A stretch of 64,000 nt of DNA from Streptomyces griseorubiginosus (GTDB lineage Bacteria; Actinomycetota; Actinomycetes; Streptomycetales; Streptomycetaceae), in NCBI RefSeq assembly GCF_001514195.1, contig NZ_KQ948737.1, forward strand, positions 1 to 64,000, written 5' to 3'. The notes beneath the pieces are model-generated. The model ran no database searches. It worked only from the letters and a program-made list of their open reading frames with translations, and was not told the DNA's origin. A program made the position numbers and the translations under genes. Position 1 is the stretch's first letter. Each line of letters starts with the position of its first letter. This document shows positions 1 through 7,579 of the stretch, one piece after another.

Positions 1-442
1 TCGTGGTCCACGGAATGCGGCCTCTCGAAGTCACGCGGCTCAGACTCGCCGACCTCGATCTGCACCGCCGCACCCTGCGCATCCGGCGCGGCAAGGGCCA
101 CCAGCACGTCGTCCACCTGGACGTGCTGACTCTGCAGCTTCTCGCCGCCTGGCTCACCGAGCGCCGCAAGAACTGGCCCACCTCGGACAACCCGCACCTG
201 CTCATCACAAGCCACTGCGCCCCCACCCCGCCCAGCCACCCATGAGCTACTGCGCACTGAGGGCCGCATTCGACCAGACCGGCACGCTGCCGAAGCAACT
301 GTGGGCCGACCGCGACCTCGACGAAGCCAGACACACTGTCGATCCTGTTCACCTCGTCCGCGTCTTCGGCATCCACCCCCACACCGCCGTCAGGTACGTC
401 CAAGCAGCCCACCCGGACAAGGCCTTGGCGAAAATCCGCTGA
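1..442 (+). pseudogene. Tyrosine recombinase (phage-type integrase), C-terminal part, frameshifted
   Basis: The left edge of the window cuts into this gene, so only the C-terminal catalytic part is visible. Positions 3-245 read HGMRPLEVTRLRLADLDL, resembling the Arg-I region of tyrosine recombinases, then stop. The sequence resumes in another frame at 242-442 (SYCALRAAFDQTG, later HTAVRYVQAAHPD), which supplies the C-terminal segment with the Tyr (AVRYV). The stop of the first piece overlaps the ATG of the second (ATGA). Because the two pieces are halves of one domain, a frameshift near 230-245 is more likely than two genes. No attachment site or excisionase is visible. With the CHAT relic that follows, this looks like the worn end of an integrative element. 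A sequencing error is an alternative explanation. Confidence 0.65.
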
Positions 443-734
443 GGCGACGCCAGCCCCCGCGCGGTGATCCGCCGCCAGCCCCAAACGCTGCGAAAGGAAG
501 TTCTTCGAGGGGGAAGGATGGGTACCCCGAGGCCGTCACACAGGCCCACGCCGACTTGGAGTGCCGGTAAGAATGCTGTCACCAGCCGCAAACGGCGATG
601 ATCCCTGACCGTCGCGAACGCCGACGCCCCCAGGCGCGGAAGCGTCAGCCAGTCTGAGCTCGTCGCTCTTCCCCAGCCGGGCGATAGCGGCCACCCCCGA
701 CCCTCCGTGGGGAGGACCTGGCACCCGGGACCAT
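443..734. other. Gap between integrase relic and CHAT relic, nothing recognised
   Basis: No convincing coding sequence, repeat or operator was seen here. Short open frames on both strands lack coding bias and ribosome sites. It may be further decayed sequence of the same element. Confidence 0.4.
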
Positions 735-948
735 GAGGTCCGGCTCGCCGCGTGCGAGACCCACACAGGCGGGCTGACACTGCCCGACGAGGTCATCACG
801 CTTGCCACGGCCTTCCACGCCACGTCATCGGCACCCTGTGGCATGCCTCCGACGACGCCACGGGCAAGGCGGTCGACCAGATCTACGCCCGGATGGCCGG
901 AGCCAAGAAAGGCGTCCCATGCACCGGTACGGGCGGCCGAGGCACCTG
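735..948 (+). pseudogene. CHAT-domain (caspase-like) protease C-terminal relic, frameshifted
   Basis: From 735 one frame reads EVRLAACETHTGG then LPDEVITLATAFH. This matches the end of CHAT domains, where the catalytic Cys sits in a (S/A)ACET motif followed by DE..LA.AF. The match then jumps frame near 820 and continues as RHVIGTLWHASDDATG and VDQIYARMA, the usual CHAT ending (H V I G T L W). There is no start codon, no upstream His segment and no partner domain, so this is a decayed fragment. CHAT proteases act as effectors in bacterial NTP-dependent conflict systems. The fragment therefore shows that such a system once stood here, about 17 kb from the intact Trypco2/trypsin system. The assignment rests on motif recognition only. 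Confidence 0.55.
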
Positions 949-1075
949 AGGCCACGAGGCCACGGTGCGGGTCGACTCCGTGACGCATGGTGACCATGTG
1001 TTCGCGGGCATGCACGGACGGCGGCTCCGAGGCCATGGTCTCGACGACGGTGAAGCTCATGACACACCTCCGGGA

Positions 1076-1093
1076 TATGTTTCGCTTGCTATA
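1076..1093 (-). promoter_or_regulatory. Half-conserved TetR-type box upstream of the TetR gene
   Basis: Read on the minus strand this is TATAGCAAGCGAAACATA. It shares TATAGC-A with the GTATAGCGA boxes at 3875-3892 and 9271-9288. It lies about 60 bp upstream of the TetR start and could serve autoregulation. This is the weakest member of the set. Confidence 0.3.
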
Positions 1094-1151
1094 TTTCGAT
1101 GTCTGTGAGTCGTGCCGGGCGAGGGCCGGGTGCGCGGGCGGGGAGGTCTCA

Positions 1152-1742
1152 GTGCCGCGGTATGTGGATCCGGAGGAGCGTGTTCGCGACATCGTCGCGG
1201 CCTCCCTGCAGGCTTTGAGTGAGGGAGGGCTGGCCGAGCTGACGCTTCGGAAGATCGCGCAGCGGATGGGCGGGTCCATCACGCTGATCACGCACTACTT
1301 CGCCAACCGTGAGGCCCTGCTGGATGCCGTCATGGAGTACGTGTTGGTTGATGCGGACGTCGTCCTTGAGGAAATAGAGCAGATTGCCGAGCCCCGGGAC
1401 CGGCTGCGGGTCGCCCTGCAGTGGTTCCTGCCGGACACCGAGGAGGGGCTGAGGCAGGAGCGCGCGCGGGTGGCGTTGCTGACGCATCAGGGTGCGGAGC
1501 CGGTCATCCGGCGGAACCTGGCGCGGATGGAGCCGGCGATGCGAGCGGTTTTGGTGCGGGCCGTCGAGGAGTTGGTCCCGGCCGACGAGCTGGAGGGCAC
1601 GGTCGACATGGTGCGGGTCTGGGTGTCCGGCATAGCCCTGTCCGTGGTCGAGCACCCGGAGATCTGGACGCCTGAGCGTCAGCTGGCCGCGCTGGAGCGT
1701 TTCCTCAAGGTGCTGTCGCTCGTGGAGCTCCCGGCCGGCTGA
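1152..1742 (+). CDS. TetR/AcrR-family transcriptional regulator
   Basis: A 196-residue protein. The N-terminal helix-turn-helix is clear (residues about 10-55: GLAELTLRKIAQRMGGSITLITHYF, with the usual F..R..LL after it), followed by a divergent all-helical ligand-binding domain. I chose the GTG at 1152 because GGGGAGG stands about 5 bases upstream; the open frame extends to 987 but without domain content. It faces away from the acyl-CoA synthetase, with the two stop codons 60 bp apart. The recurrent GTATAGC-type box in front of the neighbouring catabolic genes makes it the probable local repressor of that island. The ligand is unknown and might be an acyl-CoA or the imported amide. Confidence 0.85.
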   Translation: MPRYVDPEERVRDIVAASLQALSEGGLAELTLRKIAQRMGGSITLITHYFANREALLDAVMEYVLVDADVVLEEIEQIAEPRDRLRVALQWFLPDTEEGLRQERARVALLTHQGAEPVIRRNLARMEPAMRAVLVRAVEELVPADELEGTVDMVRVWVSGIALSVVEHPEIWTPERQLAALERFLKVLSLVELPAG

Positions 1743-1801
1743 GCGGACCGCAGCGAGGGAGCGGATCGGCCGGTGGCATCTGGTCGATCCGCTGCTCTGC
1801 C

Positions 1802-3361
1802 TCAGGATGGACGCAGATCGACGGCGTGTGCACGGTGGGGTTCGGCGCGGAGTTCCGCCTTCGCAATCTTGCCGCTGGCCGTGTGCGGCAGGCTGTCACG
1901 GAACTCGATGTAGCGTGGCACCTTGAAGCGGGCGAGCCCCCTCAGGCACCACGCCTCGATCTCCTGGGCGGTCAGGCTGGCCCCCGGCTTGAGTACGACG
2001 ACCGCCTTCACCTCTTCGTCGCGCTGGGGGTCGGGAACCGGTATGACACCGACCTCCTCCACCTCCGGCATGCTCATGATCTGTAGTTCGACCTCGGCCG
2101 CGGCGATGTTCTCTCCGCTGCGGCGGATGACATCGCGGACGCGGCCCTCGTAGTAATGCTGTCCGTCGGCGTCTTTGCGGACGATGTCGCCGGTGCGGAA
2201 CCAGCCGCCGGGCAGGAAGAGTTCGGCGTTGGCCTCCGGGCGGTTGTGGTATCCGAGCATCATGCCGGGTCCCCGCAGGCACAGTTCACCCGAGCGGCCC
2301 GGCTCGACCTCCTCGCCGTTCTGGTCGATGATCTTCGACTCACGCCGGGGGAAGCACCAGCCCATGGAACCGGTGCCGACGGTGTCGGTGCGCTCGTACG
2401 GGACGAAGGTGCCGTTGCCGACCTCCGTGCTGGCGTAGACCTCGCGCGCCCGCAGGCCGAAGCGGCGCTCCAGGGGCTCGTGCAGGGAGGGCGGCATGGC
2501 CGACACGGGTGCTTTTTTCAGGGCCAGTTTCCGGTCGGCCTCGCTCTCCGGGAGATCGAGCATGCCCTCGTCGATCCAGGCCATGTCGATCTGGTGGTCG
2601 ACGAGCCAGTTCATGAACTTGCGCCGGCTCAGCCCCGCGGTGACGTACAGGCCACCTCCGCCGGCCAGCGCCATCATCAGATAGGCCTGGTTCTGCATGT
2701 AGTAGAAGGGGTGGTCCGCCAGGATCCGCTGGGCGTCGCCGAGCGCCGAGCCGTAGACGCCGATCTGGATCCAGTAGGTGTGGGTGAGCAGGCATCCCTT
2801 GGGGAGCCCGGTCGTGCCGGACGTGAACTGGATGTTGACCACCTCACCGGGGTCTGCCCGGTGGGTGCGCGGCGTCGGCTCGTGCGCGGCCAGCGTGGCG
2901 AAGTCGTGCAGGCCGGTGACGGGTTGGCCGACGACGATGATCCGTTCACTCGCCACGGGGCCGATGCCGTCATCGGTGAGTGTGCCGGTGACGACGTCGT
3001 CGGTGGCGACGAGCCACCGGGCGCCGGCGTCGCCGAGGACGAAGTCGATCTCCCGCGGGGTGTACTTGGGGTTCATCGGCACGGCGACCGCGCCGGCTTC
3101 GATGACCGCGAGCCAGGTCAGTGGGAACTCCACCTGGTTGCGCAGCAGGATGCCGACCTTGTCGCCGGGCGTGAGGCCGAGGCGTTCGAGGCCGGTGCGC
3201 ACCCGGCTGATCCGCTCGCGCAGTTCCGCCCAGGTCAGTGTGGGGCCACCGCCCTCGATGTGGGTGAGGGCGAGGTTGTCCGGCCACTGCCCGGCGGCGT
3301 AGTCCAATCCCTCGGGGATGGTCTTGTCGAGGAGGTACTGCTGGTGTGCGTCCAGTTCCAT
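1802..3361 (-). CDS. AMP-dependent acyl-CoA synthetase / ligase
   Basis: A 519-residue member of the ANL superfamily, which activates a carboxylic acid with ATP to an acyl-adenylate and then to the CoA thioester. The phosphate-binding loop QFTSGTTGLPKG is intact, followed later by the hinge region GWFRTGDIVRKD, the RDVIRRSGENI segment and the C-terminal SGKIAKAEL with the catalytic Lys. I chose the ATG at 3361 (MELDAHQQYLL), because the longer open frame upstream overlaps the neighbouring gene and is low-complexity Arg/Pro sequence. It lies 23 bp downstream of the MaoC-like gene on the same strand, so the two are probably co-transcribed. The substrate cannot be told from sequence. Context (amidase, ABC importer) suggests an acid released from an imported amide. 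Confidence 0.9.
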   Translation of the reverse strand: MELDAHQQYLLDKTIPEGLDYAAGQWPDNLALTHIEGGGPTLTWAELRERISRVRTGLERLGLTPGDKVGILLRNQVEFPLTWLAVIEAGAVAVPMNPKYTPREIDFVLGDAGARWLVATDDVVTGTLTDDGIGPVASERIIVVGQPVTGLHDFATLAAHEPTPRTHRADPGEVVNIQFTSGTTGLPKGCLLTHTYWIQIGVYGSALGDAQRILADHPFYYMQNQAYLMMALAGGGGLYVTAGLSRRKFMNWLVDHQIDMAWIDEGMLDLPESEADRKLALKKAPVSAMPPSLHEPLERRFGLRAREVYASTEVGNGTFVPYERTDTVGTGSMGWCFPRRESKIIDQNGEEVEPGRSGELCLRGPGMMLGYHNRPEANAELFLPGGWFRTGDIVRKDADGQHYYEGRVRDVIRRSGENIAAAEVELQIMSMPEVEEVGVIPVPDPQRDEEVKAVVVLKPGASLTAQEIEAWCLRGLARFKVPRYIEFRDSLPHTASGKIAKAELRAEPHRAHAVDLRPS

Positions 3362-3384
3362 GTTCTCGGCCTCTCTACGGCAGT

Positions 3385-3861
3385 TCAGACGGTGGACCAC
3401 AGGGCGCGCTGCGTCGCGACGAATCCGGGGCGCTCCCGGCCCCTGACCTCGGCGCGCAGGTCGGTGACGACGAGGTGGCCCTGGTCCCCGCGGTCGATGA
3501 CCTCGCGGACGTGGCCGTGGACGCGGAAGGGGTCGGTGGTGCGGATCACCGAGACGAAGCGGACGTTGTCCAGCCCGTAGTTCCAGGCGATCCACGGGCC
3601 CTCGGACCACACGGAGTGGTTGCACAGCACGTCCAGCAGGCTGAGCAGGTGGAAGCCCTCCACCAGGCCGTCGCCGTACCCGTCCTCGCCCTCGTAGGCG
3701 TGCGGGTACTCGTCGTGGTACGACGCCTTCTCGAAGTCCTTGGTGCGCTCGTCGTCGACGACGAACCAGGGCGTGGTGAACGTCCCGCCCAGCAGAGCCG
3801 GTGCCTGGGAGGGGTGGGGGACGGTCAGGGTCGTGGCTCCCTCGGTGGAGAGGATGCCCAT
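3385..3861 (-). CDS. MaoC-like hot-dog hydratase/dehydratase
   Basis: A 158-residue single hot-dog protein. The C-terminal half (FVSVIRTTDPFRVHGHVREV, then a strand reading TDLRAEVRGRERPGFVATQ) resembles MaoC-type enoyl-CoA hydratases and FAS1-like dehydratase domains. The middle has an aromatic/His-rich stretch (SLLDVLCNHSVWSEGPW). Start ATG at 3861 has AGGAGC about 7 bases upstream. It precedes the acyl-CoA synthetase in the same direction, so a pathway of CoA activation followed by hydration is plausible. A GTATAGCGA-type operator lies 14 bp upstream of the start. The exact substrate is unknown; an NTF2-like fold is a weaker alternative. Confidence 0.65.
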   Translation of the reverse strand: MGILSTEGATTLTVPHPSQAPALLGGTFTTPWFVVDDERTKDFEKASYHDEYPHAYEGEDGYGDGLVEGFHLLSLLDVLCNHSVWSEGPWIAWNYGLDNVRFVSVIRTTDPFRVHGHVREVIDRGDQGHLVVTDLRAEVRGRERPGFVATQRALWSTV

Positions 3862-3874
3862 GGTCGGCTCCTTT

Positions 3875-3892
3875 GTATAGCGATTGATTTAC
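3875..3892. promoter_or_regulatory. Putative TetR operator upstream of the MaoC-ligase pair
   Basis: GTATAGCGATTGATTTAC is an imperfect inverted repeat (GTA...TAC ends) 14 bp before the MaoC-like start and nearly identical to the box at 9271-9288. It also covers a TATACA on the minus strand that could act as a -10 element. Confidence 0.5.
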
Positions 3893-3935
3893 TACGAGGG
3901 CGTACGTGGCCCAGAGGGCCGGCGGGCGCGGGGTG

Positions 3936-4727
3936 TCAGGCGCTTCGGCGGCGGGGCTGCCAGCCGGGCCGGGGCACCGCGTCCAGCAGTTCCCGGGTGT
4001 ACGGGTCCCGGGGGTGGTCCAGCACCTCTGCGGTGGGCCCCTGTTCCACGACGCGACCGTTGCGCATGACCAGGCATTGGTCGGTGACCTGGCGGACCAC
4101 CGCGAGGTCGTGCGAGACGAACAGGAACGCCACTGTGGTGCGCTCGCGAATGTCGCGGAGCAGGTTCAGTACCTGTGCCTGCACGCTGACGTCGAGGGCG
4201 GCGACGGCCTCGTCGAGGATCAGGATTTCCGGCTCCAGGGCCAATGCCCGTGCGATGGCCACGCGTTGCCGCTGTCCGCCGGACAGATCGCGCGGGAGCC
4301 GCGCCGCGTGCTGCTCGTCGAGCCCGACCTCGGCCAGCAGACCCACAGCGCGCTCCCGGGCCGCGGCGCGCCCGAGTCCGATGCGCACGCGCAGCAGTTC
4401 CGTCAGACCGGCGCCGATGCGCTGGCGGGGATCGAGGGAGGCGAAGGGATCCTGGAAGACCATCTGCACGGGGCGCGCGGTCCCCTTCCCGCTGCCCGCG
4501 GCGGTGACCGTCCCGCTTGTGGCCCGCTCCAGCCCGGCGACGATGCGCGCAGTCGTGGTCTTGCCCGAGCCGGACTCGCCCACGACGGCCAGCGAGCCAC
4601 CGCGCTCCAGGGTGAAACTGACGTCGTCGACGGCGACGAGCGCCTTGCCGCCCCGGGAATGGGCGGGGAACTCCTTACGCAGACCCTCCACGACGAGTGC
4701 GGGAGCGATGACTGATCGGGTCGTCAT
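3936..4727 (-). CDS. Peptide/nickel-type ABC transporter ATPase (OppF/DppF-like)
   Basis: A 263-residue ABC ATPase with Walker A GESGSGKTT, Q-loop VFQDPFASLDP, signature DLSGGQRQR, Walker B LILDEA and H-loop VSHDL. The start ATG at 4727 overlaps the stop of the upstream ATPase gene (ATGA), so the two are translationally coupled. It is short for the family because it ends soon after DPYTRELLDAVPR and lacks the C-terminal oligopeptide-transporter extension that its partner has. It should form the ATPase heterodimer with the product of 4724-5719. Substrate unknown. Confidence 0.9.
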   Translation of the reverse strand: MTTRSVIAPALVVEGLRKEFPAHSRGGKALVAVDDVSFTLERGGSLAVVGESGSGKTTTARIVAGLERATSGTVTAAGSGKGTARPVQMVFQDPFASLDPRQRIGAGLTELLRVRIGLGRAAARERAVGLLAEVGLDEQHAARLPRDLSGGQRQRVAIARALALEPEILILDEAVAALDVSVQAQVLNLLRDIRERTTVAFLFVSHDLAVVRQVTDQCLVMRNGRVVEQGPTAEVLDHPRDPYTRELLDAVPRPGWQPRRRSA

Positions 4728-5719
4728 GAGTGCACCACCTGGGCAAGCTCGGCGCCGATCTGTTCCACTCGATGGCAGGCGACCAACCGGTCCTCCACGG
4801 TGCGCAGTTGTGGCCGGTCCTTCCGGCATTCCTCGGTGGCGAAAGGGCAGCGTGCGGCGAACGCGCAGCCCGAGGCCACCTCGTACGCCGAGACCGGCCG
4901 GCCCGGGATCGGCTTCAGCCGGGTCACGGCCGTCGCGCTGGGACGGCAGGCGAGCAGGCCGGCCGTATAGGGGTGCAGGGGACGGGAGTAGACCTCCGCG
5001 GTGGTTCCCCGTTCGACGACGGTCCCGGCGTACATGACGGCCAGGGAGTCGGTCACAGCGGCGGCCAGGTCCAGGTCGTGAGAGATGAACAGCAGCCCGA
5101 GGTTCCGCTCGCGGATCTGCTCTTGCAGGATCGCCATGACCTCCGACTGCACGGTCACGTCCAGCGCGGTGGTGGGCTCGTCCGCAAAGACCAGCTTGGG
5201 GGAGGGCAGCAGCGCGGCTACGATCATCATGCGTTGCAGCAAGCCGCCGGAGAGCTGGTGCGGGTACTGGGTCAGGCGGTGCTCGGGGTCGGTGATGCCT
5301 ATGGCCGCCATGAGTGCGCAGGCCCGCTGCCTGGCCTCTCGGGGGCCGAGCAGTTTGCCGGCCACGACGCCTTCGACCAGGAAGTCCCCGATGGTGCGCA
5401 GCGGGTTGGTGTGGGCGCGCGGGTCCTGGTGGATGAGCGCGACGTCCCGGGACCGGTACGCGCTCAGTTCACGGCGGGAGAACCCGAGCACCGAACGTCC
5501 CTCGAAGTCGATCCGTCCGGACGTCGCGGCATGCCGTGGCAGCAGTCGCATGGCGGACTTGACCAGCATCGACTTGCCCGAGCCCGACTCGCCGACCAGC
5601 CCCACGGTCTCGCCCGCCGCCACGGTCAGATCCACGTCGCGGACCAGTGTGCGCCGGTTCCTGCGGTCCCCGGCAGTGATGCCGACGCCCCGCAACTCCA
5701 GCAGGGGTGCGTTGTTCAT
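4724..5719 (-). CDS. Peptide/nickel-type ABC transporter ATPase (OppD/DppD-like)
   Basis: A 331-residue ATPase with Walker A GESGSGKS, signature QLSGGLLQR, Walker B VFADEPTTALD and H-loop ISHDLDL. The C-terminal oligo_HPY region is present, with the Cys cluster CAFAARCPFATEEC that is typical of OppD/DppD proteins. The start at 5719 (MNNAPLLELRG) overlaps the stop of the downstream-frame permease gene at 5716, and its own stop overlaps the next ATPase start. This indicates one tightly packed operon. A longer open frame reaching 6007 is an overlap artefact. Confidence 0.92.
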   Translation of the reverse strand: MNNAPLLELRGVGITAGDRRNRRTLVRDVDLTVAAGETVGLVGESGSGKSMLVKSAMRLLPRHAATSGRIDFEGRSVLGFSRRELSAYRSRDVALIHQDPRAHTNPLRTIGDFLVEGVVAGKLLGPREARQRACALMAAIGITDPEHRLTQYPHQLSGGLLQRMMIVAALLPSPKLVFADEPTTALDVTVQSEVMAILQEQIRERNLGLLFISHDLDLAAAVTDSLAVMYAGTVVERGTTAEVYSRPLHPYTAGLLACRPSATAVTRLKPIPGRPVSAYEVASGCAFAARCPFATEECRKDRPQLRTVEDRLVACHRVEQIGAELAQVVHS

Positions 5720-6570
5720 CGGGTCCCTCCGAACCGCTGGGTGAGGCGCTCCCCCAGCACGTTGAACGCCACCACCGAGATGACGATGCACAAGCCCGCC
5801 GCCATGCTCTGCTGCACGGCGCCGTCCAGCACCTCGGACCGGCCGTCGGCCACCATTACTCCCCATTCCGCCGTCGGAGGCTGCATGCCGAGCCCGAGGA
5901 ACGACACAGCCCCGAAGTCCATCAGCGCGGATCCGAAGCCGATCGTCGCCTGGGCCAGCACGATCGGTGCGACATTGGGCAACAGGTGCCGCAGGCAGAT
6001 TCGCCACGTCGGCAGACCCGCCAGCTGCAGTGCCTCGATGTAGGGCAGCTGTCGCTGCCGCACGGCGACACTGCGCACCACCCGGGCCACGTACGGCGTG
6101 TAGACGAGGGTCAGGGCCAGGACCGGCGCCCAGAAGCCGGCGCCGAACACGGCCGCGGCGACGACGGCCACGAGCACGCCGGGAATCGCGAACAGCAGGG
6201 TCAGCAGCCGGTTCAGTAGCCGGTCGACCCAGCCGCCGTGCCAGGCGGCCGCGAGCGCCAGCAAAGTGCCCAGGCCGGCGCTGCCCAGGACGATGATGCC
6301 CGGTCCCGCGAAACTCAGCCGGGCCCCGGTCAGGGCCCGGGAGAAGATGTCCCGGCCCAGCGAGTCGGTGCCGAACAGGTGGGCGCCGCTCGGTCCCTGG
6401 CTCGCGGCGAGGACGTCGGTGGCCGCCGGGTCGTACGGCGCGATCCAGGGGCCGATCACCGCGAGCACCACCAGGCCGGCGGCCAGCGCTGCCGAGACCA
6501 TGAGCAGCGGGTCACCGGGACGCCTGGTACTCATTCTCCGCAGACGGAGAGTGGCTGTGAGCGTGGCCAT
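5716..6570 (-). CDS. ABC transporter permease (OppC/DppC-like)
   Basis: A 284-residue integral membrane permease. It has an N-terminal membrane segment (about 27-46), a periplasmic loop with HLFGTDSLGRDIFSR, which is typical of DppC/OppC, and the cytoplasmic EAA-type loop (EALQLAGLPTWRICLRHLLPN) that docks on the ATPases. The start ATG at 6570 lies 3 bp from the stop of the preceding permease. It pairs with the product of 6574-7569. Confidence 0.92.
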   Translation of the reverse strand: MATLTATLRLRRMSTRRPGDPLLMVSAALAAGLVVLAVIGPWIAPYDPAATDVLAASQGPSGAHLFGTDSLGRDIFSRALTGARLSFAGPGIIVLGSAGLGTLLALAAAWHGGWVDRLLNRLLTLLFAIPGVLVAVVAAAVFGAGFWAPVLALTLVYTPYVARVVRSVAVRQRQLPYIEALQLAGLPTWRICLRHLLPNVAPIVLAQATIGFGSALMDFGAVSFLGLGMQPPTAEWGVMVADGRSEVLDGAVQQSMAAGLCIVISVVAFNVLGERLTQRFGGTR

Positions 6571-6573
6571 CGG

Positions 6574-7569
6574 TCAGCGTCCTTTCCTCAGTCGCGGATC
6601 CAGCAGGTGCTGACCGGCGTCGAGCAACGTGGTCACGACGACGAACACGGTGACGATCAACGCGCTGACGGCGGTCACGACCGGGTAGTCCTTGGCGGAG
6701 ACACTCCTGATCAGCAGCGAGCCGATGCCGTCGATACCGAAGGCGGGCTCCACCACCACCGCGCCGGCCACCAGCCCGGCCACGGTCAGACCGGAAGCGG
6801 TCAGGATCGGCAGTGCCGCGTTGCGCAGAATGTGCCGCCGGAAGACCCAGGAGCCGGGCAGTCCCCGGCCGCGGCCGGTCAGAACATGCTCGGCCACGGC
6901 CTCCTCGCCGATCGCACTGGAGGTCATCTGGATCAGATAGGCGGCATACCCGATGGACAGCGCGATGGCGGGGAGGGTGAGGTGCCACAGCCGGTCGGTG
7001 AAGCCGCTGCCCGCGCCGCCGGTCGGGAACCATCCGAGGTTCACCGCGAAGACACTGATCAAAAAGGTGGTGGCGACGAAGGCCGGCACGGCGATGCCCA
7101 GCCCGGCCAGGGCGTTGACCAGCGGGCGCCACCGCGGACTCGTCCCGCCGATCCCGCCGAGGACCAGGCCCGCGACAAGGATGAGGACCGCTGCCATGCC
7201 GACGAGCACAAACGTGGTGAGCAGCCGGGGAGCGAGCAGATCGGAGACCGGCTCCCGGTAGGTCAGCGAGGTGCCGAGGTCTCCGTGCAGGGCGCCGGTC
7301 AACCAGTGCCAGTATCGCTCCGGCAGCGGGTCGTCCAGCCCGAGCCTGACCCGCATCGCGGCGCGCGCGGAGTCGGAGGCGTGCGGCCCCAGCAACTGGG
7401 CCACCGGGTCTCCGGGAGACAGGGTGAGGACGGCGAACAGGAGGAAGGAGGCGCACAGGATGGTGAGGACGGGGCCCACGACGTAGGTCATCGCGAGGGC
7501 CGTGGCGGGGTGGCGCCAGGAGGTGCGGAGCCGGGCCGGCACACCGGCCGCGGAAGTGGACACGGACAT
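6574..7569 (-). CDS. ABC transporter permease (OppB/DppB-like)
   Basis: A 331-residue permease. The N-terminal segment has LSPGDPVAQLLGPHAS, a variant of the conserved motif near the first periplasmic loop of OppB/DppB. Six membrane helices are apparent, and an EAA-like loop (EHVLTGRGRGLPGSWVFRRHILRNA) is present. It follows the solute-binding protein by 10 bp on the same strand. Confidence 0.92.
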   Translation of the reverse strand: MSVSTSAAGVPARLRTSWRHPATALAMTYVVGPVLTILCASFLLFAVLTLSPGDPVAQLLGPHASDSARAAMRVRLGLDDPLPERYWHWLTGALHGDLGTSLTYREPVSDLLAPRLLTTFVLVGMAAVLILVAGLVLGGIGGTSPRWRPLVNALAGLGIAVPAFVATTFLISVFAVNLGWFPTGGAGSGFTDRLWHLTLPAIALSIGYAAYLIQMTSSAIGEEAVAEHVLTGRGRGLPGSWVFRRHILRNAALPILTASGLTVAGLVAGAVVVEPAFGIDGIGSLLIRSVSAKDYPVVTAVSALIVTVFVVVTTLLDAGQHLLDPRLRKGR

Positions 7570-7579
7570 CTCGTCGCTC

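Noticed and set aside
2156..3580. Plus-strand open frame across the acyl-CoA synthetase
   Set aside because: Antisense shadow of a clear ANL enzyme; no ribosome site or domain.
4730..6043. Plus-strand open frame across the ABC ATPase and permease
   Set aside because: Antisense shadow, Gln/Gly-rich, no homology pattern.
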